From Sphingobium sp. Ant17 (GTDB taxonomy: Bacteria > Pseudomonadota > Alphaproteobacteria > Sphingomonadales > Sphingomonadaceae), in assembly GCF_000588875.1 (NCBI RefSeq), contig NZ_JEMV01000014.1, positions 41,661 through 88,639 on the forward strand: DNA of 46,979 bases, read 5' to 3'. Position numbers and translations under genes: made by a program. Shown here one piece after another: positions 17,323 to 25,372 of the stretch. The notes beneath the pieces were generated by a model. That model made no database searches, was not told where the DNA came from, and was given only the letters and a program-made list of their open reading frames with translations. How positions within the stretch are numbered: position 1 is the stretch's first letter; each line of letters starts with the position of its first letter.

Positions 17323-20300
17323 GGCTCGGTTCCAGTTCGATAGTGCGGGTTTTCGGGGCGCCCTTGCGGTGGGCCAGCGCGAAGAGCGCGGGCACCAGCA
17401 CCAGCGTGGCGATTGTGGCGAACGCCAAACCGCCGATCACCGCCCGGCCCAGCGGCGCGTTCTGTTCCGCCCCTTCGCCCAGGGCCAGCGCCATGGGCGA
17501 CATGCCGATGATCATTACCAGCGCGGTCATCAGCACCGGGCGCAGGCGCACCATGCCCGCTTCCAGTGCGGCCGTTGCAGCATTGCCCGTTTCCGCCAGC
17601 CTTTCGCGCGCGAAACTGACGACGAGGATGGCATTGGCAGTGGATACGCCCATTGCCATGATCGCGCCGATCAGTGCCGGTACGGACAAAGTGGTGCCGG
17701 TCAGGAACAGCATCCACGCAATGCCTGCCAATGCGGCGGGCAACGCGCCGATGATTACAAGCGGATCGATCCAGTTCTGGAAGTTCACCACGATCACCAG
17801 ATAGATCAGCACGATCGCCGCGATCAGGCCGAATGCGAGGCCGGTGAAGGCTATGTTCATCGTTTCATATTGGCCGCGCAGTGTGACGGTGGATGCTTTC
17901 GGCAGGTCCTTTTCCAGCGCGACGATGGCGGCGTTCACATCGGTCGCAACTGCACCCAGATCACGCCCTTGCGTGGTGGCATAGATGTTGATGACCGGCT
18001 GAATGTCATATTTGCTGACCACGGACAGTGTGTTGCCGCGCGTGATCCGTGCGACACCGCCAAGCGTTTGCGATGCTGCATCGACGCTGCCTGCGACCGG
18101 CAGCGCGGCCAGATCGGCGACGGAGCCTACGTCCCGTTCCGGCAATTGCGCCACGACAGGATAGGACACGCCGTTTTCCGGGTTGAGGTAGAATACGGGC
18201 GAGCTTTGCGCCGTACCGGCAAGCGCAGTGCCAAGGCTGGCCGTCACATCCCGCTGGCTTAGGCCATATTGCGCGATGCGTGCGCGGTCGACATCGACAT
18301 TCAGTTGGGGATAGCGGGTCGATTGCTGAATGCGCGCGTCGGCCAGCCCCGGAATCTGCCGCACGCGTTTCAACAGTTTTTGCGCATATCGCTGATTTTC
18401 CGGGATGTTGCGCCCGCGTATCTGGATATCGAGAGGGGCTGGCGATCCGAAATTGAGAATCTGGCTCGTCATGTCTGCCGGCAGGAAAGCAAAATCGACG
18501 CCTGGGAATTTGAGCGGTAACTGGTGGCGCAATGCATGCACATATTCATTCGTATCCCCGTGATCCTTTGACAAAGTGATCAGGATATCGCCTTCATTAG
18601 AGCCGACCGTGCCGGAATTGGCATAAATATTGTTCAGCGCCGCCAGAGAGATGCCAATATTATCGACCATCGTTTCGATTTCCGCATCGGGGATCACGCT
18701 GCGGATATGTTGTTGCACCTGCGCGAAAGTGGCGGAACTCTGTTCGATCCGCGTCCCCGCAGGCGTCCGCACATGCAGGGCGATTTGACCGGCATCCACC
18801 GCCGGGAAGAAGTCCCGACCAAGCAACGGCACCAGCGCCAGCGACAGAAGCATGACGCTTAGAAAGACCATGGCAAAGCCGCGGCGAACATCCAGCACGC
18901 GGCGCAGCAACTGGCCATAACGCGCGCGCATCCGCTCGAACCATTGGTCGAACCCGCGCTGAAAACGAACGAATATATTGCGCGTTGGGCGGGTCTTTGC
19001 TTCCTCATCATGCGGGTGCAGCAGGAACATCGCCATGGTCGGCACCAGCGTGCGGGCGAGCACGAAGGACGTGAGCAAGGCGAATATCACCGCCAGCGCC
19101 AGCGGCACGAACAGGAAGCCCGCAATGCCGGGCAGAAAGAACATCGGCACGAAAACGATGCAGATGCTCAGCAACGCGACCAGTGCCGGTTTCACGATCT
19201 GTGCCGCACCATCCAGGATGGCAGCGATCACGCTCTTGCCTTGTTCCAGATGCCAGTTGATGTTTTCGATCGTGACAGTGGCATCGTCCACCAGAATGCC
19301 GATCGCCAGCACCAGCCCGCTCAGCGTCATCAGGTTCAGCGTGTGGCCCACCGCGCCCAGACCGGCAATGGAACCCAGGATCGCCAGCGGGATGGCCGTG
19401 ACGATGATGATGGTCGATCGCCACGATCCAAGGAAAAGCAGAATCATGAGCGAGGTCAGTAGGGCAGCGAGAGCGCCTTCGGTCACCACCGACGAAACCG
19501 CCGCTTTGACCAGTTCTGACTGGTCACCTATTGCTGTCACTTTCAGCGTATCGGGCAGGCCTGCCAGCGCCTGCGGCAGGCGCCGCTTGATCCCGTCGAC
19601 AATGGCGAGTGTGGATGCGCTACCGCTTTTAAGCACGGTCATCAAAGCGGATCGCTGCCCATCCACATGGACCACGTTGATCTGCGGTGCGGACCCGTCG
19701 CGCACCTGTGCGATATCGCGCATCAGGATGGTGGCGCCGTCCACCACCTTCACCGGCAGATTGTTCAGTTGCTCGACCGATGCCGGGGCGTTGTTCAGGC
19801 GGACATTATACTGCAGGTCGCCGATTTTGGCGAAGCCGACCGGGCTGATTTGCGTCTGCGCGGTCAGCGCGTTCGCTACGTCTTGCGCAGAAAGGCCACG
19901 CGCCTGCAACGCGGCCGGATCAACATCGATCTGCATCTGGCGCTGCTTCCCGCCAGAAGGGAATGGCATGGCTACCCCGGGCACCGTGACTAATAGCGGA
20001 CGGACCTGGTTCAATCCCAGATCGAATAGCTGCTGTTCGCTCAAGCCCTTTCCCGACAAGGCCAGTTGCAGGATGGGCACGGTCGAGGCGTCGTAATTGA
20101 CGATCATGGGCGGGGTGATGCCCGGCGGCAGCTGGCGCAGGATGGTTTGCGAAATGGAGGTGACCTGTGCCGTGGCCGTGCGGATGTCGACGCCCGGTTG
20201 GAAATAGATCTTCACCACTGCGACCCCGTTCAGGGACTGGCTTTCGATCCTCTCGATATCGTTGACCGCATTTGTCAGCACGCGTTCATACGGCGTGACG

Positions 20301-20491
20301 ATGCGCCCGGCCATGTCCTGCGGGGACAGGCCGGTATAGGTCCATGCCGTCGCAATCACCGGCACGCCGATGCGCGGGAAGATGTCCACCGGCATCCGCA
20401 GGATAGACAATACCCCAATGCCGAAGATCATCACGGCCATCACGATAAAAGTCAGCGGTTTCGTCAGCGCGGTGCGCACTAGCGCGATCAT
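17315..20491 (-). CDS. RND-family efflux permease (HAE1/AcrB-like)
   Basis: This 1058-residue proton-driven exporter has 12 membrane segments and two large periplasmic loops. TM4 carries the proton-relay aspartate pair as GILVDDATVTIEN (Asp402/Asp403). IPLAILGSIAGL and the second-half counterpart NAILVVSFARERLAETGNAA are also present. It is the first gene of the operon, followed by adaptor and channel. No strong RBS precedes the ATG at 20491. The 244-bp region upstream is shared with the divergent flavoprotein gene. It holds two copies of the CTTAAGGCANNCTTA box and a CCTCCC/GGGAGG hairpin (20531-20546). Substrate class (drug or solvent) cannot be read from the sequence. Confidence 0.94.
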   Translation of the reverse strand: MIALVRTALTKPLTFIVMAVMIFGIGVLSILRMPVDIFPRIGVPVIATAWTYTGLSPQDMAGRIVTPYERVLTNAVNDIERIESQSLNGVAVVKIYFQPGVDIRTATAQVTSISQTILRQLPPGITPPMIVNYDASTVPILQLALSGKGLSEQQLFDLGLNQVRPLLVTVPGVAMPFPSGGKQRQMQIDVDPAALQARGLSAQDVANALTAQTQISPVGFAKIGDLQYNVRLNNAPASVEQLNNLPVKVVDGATILMRDIAQVRDGSAPQINVVHVDGQRSALMTVLKSGSASTLAIVDGIKRRLPQALAGLPDTLKVTAIGDQSELVKAAVSSVVTEGALAALLTSLMILLFLGSWRSTIIIVTAIPLAILGSIAGLGAVGHTLNLMTLSGLVLAIGILVDDATVTIENINWHLEQGKSVIAAILDGAAQIVKPALVALLSICIVFVPMFFLPGIAGFLFVPLALAVIFALLTSFVLARTLVPTMAMFLLHPHDEEAKTRPTRNIFVRFQRGFDQWFERMRARYGQLLRRVLDVRRGFAMVFLSVMLLSLALVPLLGRDFFPAVDAGQIALHVRTPAGTRIEQSSATFAQVQQHIRSVIPDAEIETMVDNIGISLAALNNIYANSGTVGSNEGDILITLSKDHGDTNEYVHALRHQLPLKFPGVDFAFLPADMTSQILNFGSPAPLDIQIRGRNIPENQRYAQKLLKRVRQIPGLADARIQQSTRYPQLNVDVDRARIAQYGLSQRDVTASLGTALAGTAQSSPVFYLNPENGVSYPVVAQLPERDVGSVADLAALPVAGSVDAASQTLGGVARITRGNTLSVVSKYDIQPVINIYATTQGRDLGAVATDVNAAIVALEKDLPKASTVTLRGQYETMNIAFTGLAFGLIAAIVLIYLVIVVNFQNWIDPLVIIGALPAALAGIAWMLFLTGTTLSVPALIGAIMAMGVSTANAILVVSFARERLAETGNAATAALEAGMVRLRPVLMTALVMIIGMSPMALALGEGAEQNAPLGRAVIGGLAFATIATLVLVPALFALAHRKGAPKTRTIELEPSHV

Positions 20492-20561
20492 CGTTCGCCG
20501 CGCCCTGATGAATTGGTCATGGTTTTGAGCCTCCCGTCGGGGAGGTCAAAAGCGGCACTAC

Positions 20562-20578
20562 CTTAAGGCAGGCTTATG
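20562..20578 (+). promoter_or_regulatory. Response-regulator box, copy 2 (between RND operon and flavoprotein gene)
   Basis: The sequence CTTAAGGCAGGCTTATG has half-sites CTTAA and CTTAT 11 bp apart. It is identical over 15 bases (CTTAAGGCAGGCTTA) to the box in front of the response-regulator gene. It lies 71 bp upstream of the RND permease start (minus strand) and 158 bp upstream of the flavoprotein start (plus strand), and points toward the latter. Confidence 0.65.
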
Positions 20579-20631
20579 CCAGAACTATAAATTTGCTGCC
20601 GCGCAGCGCGGATCTTGCCGCATCCGCGAGT

Positions 20632-20648
20632 GGTAAGGATGCCTTAAG
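20632..20648 (-). promoter_or_regulatory. Response-regulator box, copy 3 (between RND operon and flavoprotein gene)
   Basis: On the minus strand, 20648 to 20632 reads CTTAAGGCATCCTTACC, again with two half-sites 11 bp apart. It shares CTTAAGGCA-NN-CTTA with the other two copies and faces copy 2 from 53 bp away, pointing toward the RND operon. Two opposed boxes in a divergent promoter suggest each serves one direction (inference). Confidence 0.6.
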
Positions 20649-20735
20649 CTGCAAGGCTATCATGCGGGGCTGCAACGCGCGCGCGATATTCGTTGTACTA
20701 ACGTATCGCCACCCGCGACGGCCAAGGAGATTACT

Positions 20736-22028
20736 ATGCCACACTATGATGGTCGCCCCCATGTCCTCATTCTTGGCGGCAATTTTGCCGGGTTGGCCTG
20801 CGCACAGAAGGTGCGGCAATATGTGGGGGACAAGGCGCGCATCACCGTAATCGATCGCAAAAGCTATCTGCTGTTCATTCCCAACATCCCGGCTGACGTG
20901 TTCGAAGATCGCAACCCAGCGCTGCACCAGCGGATGGATCTGGTGCCCATTCTGGCAAAGGATGAGATCGATTTTATCCATGGGGAAGTCACTGCTGTCG
21001 ACATCGCAGCGCGCAATGTAACCTTCAGGCCCGCAGAACGGGGTGGCGCCGAAGATCATGTCGAACATTATGATTATGTCATCTTCGCACTGGGTGCCCG
21101 GCTTGCTTATGACCGGATCGAGGGTTTCGCCGAGCATGGCCACACCGTCAGCGACCTGTATCACGGGGAGCAGCTGCGCCGCTATCTCAACACCCGCTAC
21201 GCAGGCGGCCCGATCGCGATCGGATCGGCAAGGTTCCACCAAGGGGACGGAGCTGACGGTCTGGAACCCTATCCCGGCGGATCGATCCCGCGGGCGCTTG
21301 CCGCCTGTGAAGGGCCTCCCGTCGAGGTCATGATGTCGATGGCGACCTGGCTCAAGGATCGGAAACTTGGCGGCCCCGAAAACGTCACTGTCTTTACGCC
21401 AGCCCCCATGATCGCGGAAGACGCAGGCGAGGATGTCGTCAAACAACTCCTGACACTCGCGACCAAGATGGGCTTCAACTACTGGAACAACACGCAGGAT
21501 ATCACGCGACTGACGGCCGACGCCATCGAGTTTGCCGATGGCCGCACCTTGCCGGCAGAGGTGAAGATCATTTTCCCCGACTGGGTAGCGCACGACTTTG
21601 TCAAAGGCCTGCCTGTCAGCGATTCCGAAGGGTTTATCAAAACCGACCTGCTGATGCGCAACCCTGACCACCCCGAAGTGTTCGCCTGTGGCGATTGCGC
21701 CGCTGTTACGGTGCCCAAATTGGGCGCCATCGGACATCAGCAATCAGACATCATCGGGCTTCAACTTGGCAAGATTTTCGGCACCGTGGATGCCGAAAAG
21801 GCTGACGTTCCGCTGAAGCCCGAGGTGCTGTGCATCGGCGATATGGGCGATGGGAAGGCGTTCTGGATACATTCCAACAGCTGGTTCGGCGGTGACCGCC
21901 AAATATTGAAGATGGGGCGCGTGCCCTATTTTCTGAAAATGCGATATCGCGACATGTTCTTTGCCGCAGATGGCAAAGTGCCCGCATGGGGACTGGATGC
22001 CGCAGCGCTGATCGCGGAAGGGGTTTGA
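20736..22028 (+). CDS. FAD/NAD-dependent oxidoreductase of the sulfide:quinone reductase / FCSD type
   Basis: This 430-residue flavoprotein has an N-terminal FAD-binding HVLILGGNFAGLACAQKV, an adenine-loop acidic residue in ITVIDRKSYLLF, a second dinucleotide region, and the C-terminal FAD-binding FACGDCAAVTVPKLGAIG. The length and the NIPADVFEDRNPA and SNSWFGGDRQILKMGR segments place it among sulfide:quinone reductase or flavocytochrome c-type dehydrogenases. Which thiol or sulfide it oxidises is not proven. It has no signal peptide, so it would sit on the cytoplasmic side of the membrane. The RBS is AAGGAG. It is the first gene of a unit with the SoxB-like gene 6 bp downstream and is likely controlled through boxes 2 and 3. 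Confidence 0.85.
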   Translation: MPHYDGRPHVLILGGNFAGLACAQKVRQYVGDKARITVIDRKSYLLFIPNIPADVFEDRNPALHQRMDLVPILAKDEIDFIHGEVTAVDIAARNVTFRPAERGGAEDHVEHYDYVIFALGARLAYDRIEGFAEHGHTVSDLYHGEQLRRYLNTRYAGGPIAIGSARFHQGDGADGLEPYPGGSIPRALAACEGPPVEVMMSMATWLKDRKLGGPENVTVFTPAPMIAEDAGEDVVKQLLTLATKMGFNYWNNTQDITRLTADAIEFADGRTLPAEVKIIFPDWVAHDFVKGLPVSDSEGFIKTDLLMRNPDHPEVFACGDCAAVTVPKLGAIGHQQSDIIGLQLGKIFGTVDAEKADVPLKPEVLCIGDMGDGKAFWIHSNSWFGGDRQILKMGRVPYFLKMRYRDMFFAADGKVPAWGLDAAALIAEGV

Positions 22029-22034
22029 GCCGCC

Positions 22035-23473
22035 ATGACAAACCTGACCATTTTGCAACTGAATGATCTGCACGGCTATGTGGAGCCCCATTCCGAACTG
22101 CGGCGCGATGCGCATGGCGATTTCCAGTTCGCGCAGATGGGTGGGCTGGCGCGAATCAAGACTCTGTTCGACCAGGCACGGCAGGAAAATCCCGGCGGAG
22201 TGATCGCGCTGGATAATGGCGACACGTTCCACGGCACCCATTTCGCCGTGCAGGATCGGGCACGGGCGATGGTGCCACTGATCAACGCGCTGGGCTTCGA
22301 CGCGATGACGCTACACTGGGAGTTTGCCTACGGCCCGGAACGTGTGGCTGAGATATCGAGCGAGCTGGCCCACCCTATGCTCGCTGCAAATATCTTCTGC
22401 GAAGACAGTAGCGAATTGTTTATGCCGCCCTCGACCATCATCGAACGCAACGGGGTGCGGATAGGCATTGTCGGCCTAGCCTGCCCGATTGTGGACAAGA
22501 CGATGCCGCCATCTTTCAGCAAGGGGCTTCGCTTTGTCACGGGCAATGCCGAACTGCCCGGCCATATTGAACGGCTGCGGCAGGATGCCGATCTGATTGT
22601 GGTCCTGTCCCACCTCGGTTTTCCGCAGGATGTGCAACTGGCCAAGGACGTGGCCGGAATCGACGTGATCGTCAGCGGCCACACCCATAACCGCATGGAA
22701 AACGCCGTCGTCGTCAATGGAGCGATCATCTTCCAGTCTGGCTGTCATGGCTCCTATGTCGGGCGGCTCGATCTGGATGTTTCGGAAAATGGCATTCAGG
22801 CTGGCGCCATCGCCTGATACCCGTCGATGACAGCGTTGCGAGCGATCCGGGCCTGGCGGATGCTGTCGCCGCGGCTCTCGCAAGCGAAAGGCAGTCGATG
22901 AGCGAGGTCGTCGGGCACACGGACGTCGCGCTGCATCGGTATGCGATGCTCAACAGTCCGATGGATGACCTGTTGCTCGAAGCTATTGCCGAGGCAGCGG
23001 GAACGCCGATCGCCTTTTCTAATGGCTGGCGTTACGGCGCACCGATCGCGCTTGGACCGATCACGATGAACGACCTTTGGAACATGGTGCCGGTGGACCC
23101 ACCTGTTTCGGTTGTGGACGTTACCGGCGCGGAAATCCGCGAAATGCTGGAGGAAAATCTCGAGCGAACCTTTGCGTCGGATCCGTATGAGCAGATGGGC
23201 GGCTATATCAAAAGGATGCGCGGCGTGCGGCTCGTCTTCAAAGCGGAGAATGATAAAGGCCGCCGTATTGACCGACTATATATCGACGGCGCTCCGATTG
23301 AGGAATCTGCTCGCTACACCGCCGCTTTTATTACTGCCCAAGGTGTCCCAGCGAAATTCGGCGCTAACCGGCGTAAACTGCCTATCTCGGCGATTGACGC
23401 TCTGCGTCGAAGGCTTGCGAGACCATGGCTTGGGGCCGATGGCGCGGAAAGCTCAAGCACTGAACTCATATAA
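22035..23473 (+). pseudogene. SoxB/5'-nucleotidase-family metallophosphatase, frameshifted
   Basis: The first frame (22035-22817) carries the metal-binding motifs LQLNDLHGY, LDNGDTFHGT, TLHWEFAYG, LSHLGFP and SGHTHNR. The HWEF variant recalls SoxB, the thiosulfohydrolase of sulfur oxidation, more than UshA (GNHEF). The frame then hits TGA at 22815. The adjacent frame continues as WRHRLIPVDDSVASDPG from about 22800 and holds the C-terminal 5'-nucleotidase domain (SEVVGHTDV, IAFSNGWRYGAPI, ITMNDLWNMVP) to 23473. One lost base near 22800 accounts for the break. No signal peptide is seen, unlike periplasmic SoxB, so this is a cytoplasmic relative. It follows the flavoprotein gene by 6 bp and probably shares its transcript. 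Substrate unknown. Confidence 0.75.
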
Positions 23474-23577
23474 TTGCGCATATTCATATACACGATCACA
23501 GAAAGTTATATATTATGTTGGTCGCTTTCGGTATCCTGCGGTAGGTGTCTGTTATCGCAACCCCGAAAGGACCCGAC

Positions 23578-24207
23578 ATGAGCCTGCACATTGGCGACAT
23601 CGCACCCGATTTCACCGTCGATACCCAGAACGGCCCCATCAGCCTGCACGAATGGGCCGGGGAATCCTGGGTCTTCTTCTTCAGCCACCCGGCCGATTTC
23701 ACGCCGGTCTGCACGACCGAAATGGGCCGCACAGCCCAGCTTGCCGATCAGTTCGAGGCCCGCAACGTCAAACCGCTCGGCCTGTCGACCGACACTGCCG
23801 ACGAGCATCGCAAATGGATCGAGGATGTCAACGACACCCAGAACACCAACCTGACTTTCCCCATCGTCGCTGACGCGGATCTGTCGATCGCCAAGATGTA
23901 TGACATGATCCACCCCGATCAGAGCGCGACCGCAGCGGTGCGATCGGTCTTCATCATCGATCCAAAAAAGAAGATCCGGCTGACAATGACCTATCCGATG
24001 AGCGTGGGACGTAACTTCGATGAGATATTGAGGGTGATCGATGCGCTGCAACTCGGCGACGCCAAGCGTATCGCGACTCCGGCAGACTGGCAGAAGGGTA
24101 AGGAAGTGATCATTCCTCCCTCGATCAAGGATGACGAGGCACGCGCCCTCTTCCCCCAGGGCTGGACCGAGCATCGCCCTTATCTGCGCACCGTATTGGT
24201 GGACTGA
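23578..24207 (+). CDS. 1-Cys peroxiredoxin (Prx6-like)
   Basis: This 209-residue peroxidase reduces H2O2, organic peroxides or oxidised sulfur species. The active site is SHPADFTPVCTTEM with peroxidatic Cys45; Thr42 and the later Arg (in TAAVRSVF) complete the pocket. The C-terminal extension GKEVIIPPSIKDDEARALFP is diagnostic of the Prx6 subgroup. The ATG at 23578 has GAAAGGA upstream. An in-frame ATG 33 nt earlier lacks one. The 104-bp upstream gap is unusually AT-rich. It contains an imperfect dyad, AATTGCGCATATT (23472-23484), that could be an operator. The gene ends at a strong hairpin. Confidence 0.93.
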   Translation: MSLHIGDIAPDFTVDTQNGPISLHEWAGESWVFFFSHPADFTPVCTTEMGRTAQLADQFEARNVKPLGLSTDTADEHRKWIEDVNDTQNTNLTFPIVADADLSIAKMYDMIHPDQSATAAVRSVFIIDPKKKIRLTMTYPMSVGRNFDEILRVIDALQLGDAKRIATPADWQKGKEVIIPPSIKDDEARALFPQGWTEHRPYLRTVLVD

Positions 24208-24212
24208 GAGTT

Positions 24213-24246
24213 TGATGCTGCGAGGCTTTTGAGCCTCGCAGCATCA
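24213..24246. terminator. Bidirectional hairpin terminator between peroxiredoxin and ArsR genes
   Basis: GATGCTGCGAGGC (24214-24226) pairs perfectly with GCCTCGCAGCATC (24233-24245) around a TTTTGA loop; one more T-A pair closes it. It sits 6 bp after the plus-strand stop and overlaps the minus-strand ArsR stop. The T-tract after it is short, so strength in the plus direction is uncertain. Confidence 0.75.
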
Positions 24247-24624
24247 TTTACGTGGCGTGATCCGCGCGAACATGGCCGCCCCCCCGCCAGCCTGCGGTCG
24301 GGCCGCGACCGCGTCTGCACGGGATATGGCTACCGTCCCCGCATAGGCATCAAGCAGCGCGCTGACTTCAGCGATACGGGCCTGGTTGATTCGATAGAAA
24401 ACCAGCTTTGCCTCGCGTCGTGTATGCACAAGGTCGGCCTTTCGCAGAACACCGAGCTGTTGGCTGAGGCCGGGCTGCACCACATTGGCTAAATGTTCGA
24501 TCTCGCCGACCGAGCGCTCGCCATCTATGAGCGTGCGCAGCAGGGAGAGGCGCACCGGATGTGCAAGCGCCCGAAGCAAATCCGCCGCGGCCTCGAGATC
24601 AAGCGTCGCGATATCCGCCATCAT
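24244..24624 (-). CDS. ArsR-family transcriptional regulator (BigR/SqrR-like, without cysteines)
   Basis: This 126-residue winged-helix repressor begins LLRALAHPVRLSLLRTLIDG. It has the recognition region QPGLSQQLGVLRKADLVHTR and the wing REAKLVFYRI. The motif VVQPGLSQQLGVLR is the signature of the BigR/SqrR/YgaV branch that senses sulfide-derived persulfides through two conserved Cys. This protein has no Cys at all, so that mechanism cannot operate as described. The gene overlaps the upstream peroxiredoxin gene by 4 bp and is divergent from the persulfide dioxygenase operon. It probably represses both directions at the 25322-25336 inverted repeat (inference). Confidence 0.88.
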   Translation of the reverse strand: MMADIATLDLEAAADLLRALAHPVRLSLLRTLIDGERSVGEIEHLANVVQPGLSQQLGVLRKADLVHTRREAKLVFYRINQARIAEVSALLDAYAGTVAISRADAVAARPQAGGGAAMFARITPRK

Positions 24625-25298
24625 GCCTGATCCTTGATCGGCGTGTAGAACCAGTCGGTGCCGGCGGGCGCTGCCAGCACGTCTGCGACATCGTGGCTTG
24701 GGACCGCGAGCAGATCACTGCCTGGCATCCAACCTTCCGGCGCCAGAGCCGATCCATCATGGACACGCTGAAGCGCGGCGACGAGGCGCAGCATCTCCTC
24801 CACGGAGCGCCCGACGCTGGCCGGATAGCAGGTCGATGCCCGCAATATCCCGTCCGGATCGAGGAAATAGGTCGTCCGCACCGCGCTGGCATCCATCGCG
24901 TTTGGGCCGACCATTCCATAGGCGCGCGCGATCTCCAGCGTCGGATCTTCGATGATCGGGAAGTCCACGACGACATCGAACCGATCGCGGATCGCGCGGA
25001 TCCAGGCGAGGTGGGAAAACAGGCTGTCGACCGACAGTGCCATAAGTTCGCATCCCAGTGTCGCAAACCGGTCATGCGCGCGCGCAATCGACACAAACTC
25101 GCTGGTGCAGACCGGCGTGAAATCCGCCGGATGCGAAAAGAGCGCAAGCCAGCGTCCTCGGAAATCTGAAAGTGACACCTGGCCACGGGTCGAGCGCGCG
25201 GTGAAATCCGGCGCTTCCTCGCCAAGGCGCAACGCGGAACAGGAGGGGAGTTCAGAAGCCAAATCGAACCTTTCATTCATGCTGATCGACATTGTCAT
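24621..25298 (-). CDS. 1-Cys peroxiredoxin, second copy, in operon with ArsR regulator
   Basis: This AhpC/TSA-fold peroxidase has the active site SHPADFTPVCTSEF (Cys64 from the chosen start), RTTYFLDPDGILRAST with the conserved Arg, and the Prx6-like C-terminal arm (GSDLLAVPSH). It is diverged from the copy at 23578 and has extra Cys residues (SELPSCS, GCELM, STCYP) that could act as resolving or persulfide-accepting Cys. The start is uncertain: ATG codons at 25298, 25292 and 25280 are all in frame without a strong RBS. The ATG at 25298 is preceded by ACGAG. The gene is co-transcribed with and overlaps the regulator by 4 bp. Confidence 0.88.
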   Translation of the reverse strand: MTMSISMNERFDLASELPSCSALRLGEEAPDFTARSTRGQVSLSDFRGRWLALFSHPADFTPVCTSEFVSIARAHDRFATLGCELMALSVDSLFSHLAWIRAIRDRFDVVVDFPIIEDPTLEIARAYGMVGPNAMDASAVRTTYFLDPDGILRASTCYPASVGRSVEEMLRLVAALQRVHDGSALAPEGWMPGSDLLAVPSHDVADVLAAPAGTDWFYTPIKDQA

Positions 25299-25310
25299 CA
25301 ATCTCGTCGG

Positions 25311-25338
25311 TTGACGCAACCATAATACTCGATTATTT
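25311..25338. promoter_or_regulatory. Divergent promoter with candidate ArsR operator
   Basis: On the plus strand, TTGACG (25311-25316) and TTATTT (25333-25338) with a 16-bp spacer resemble -35 and -10 elements for the persulfide dioxygenase operon. Between and over them lies ATAAT-ACTCG-ATTAT (25322-25336), a perfect 5-bp-armed inverted repeat. Its position between -35 and -10 is classic for ArsR-type repression. Which protein binds is inferred. Confidence 0.5.
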
Positions 25339-25372
25339 GAACCGTGTAAGTGAGAAAGTTTGGAGAGTCGAG

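Noticed and set aside
18978..20096. Long open frame antisense to the RND permease (plus strand)
   Set aside because: Ser/Arg/Met-rich shadow translation opposite a well-conserved RND protein.
20574..21743. Long open frame antisense to the SQR-type gene (minus strand)
   Set aside because: It lies opposite a clear flavoprotein with all motifs, has low-complexity His/Gln/Arg-rich composition typical of antisense frames in GC-rich DNA, and matches no family I know.
24213..24246. Hairpin considered as a riboswitch or small RNA
   Set aside because: It sits at the convergent ends of two genes and has a simple perfect stem, which fits a terminator better.
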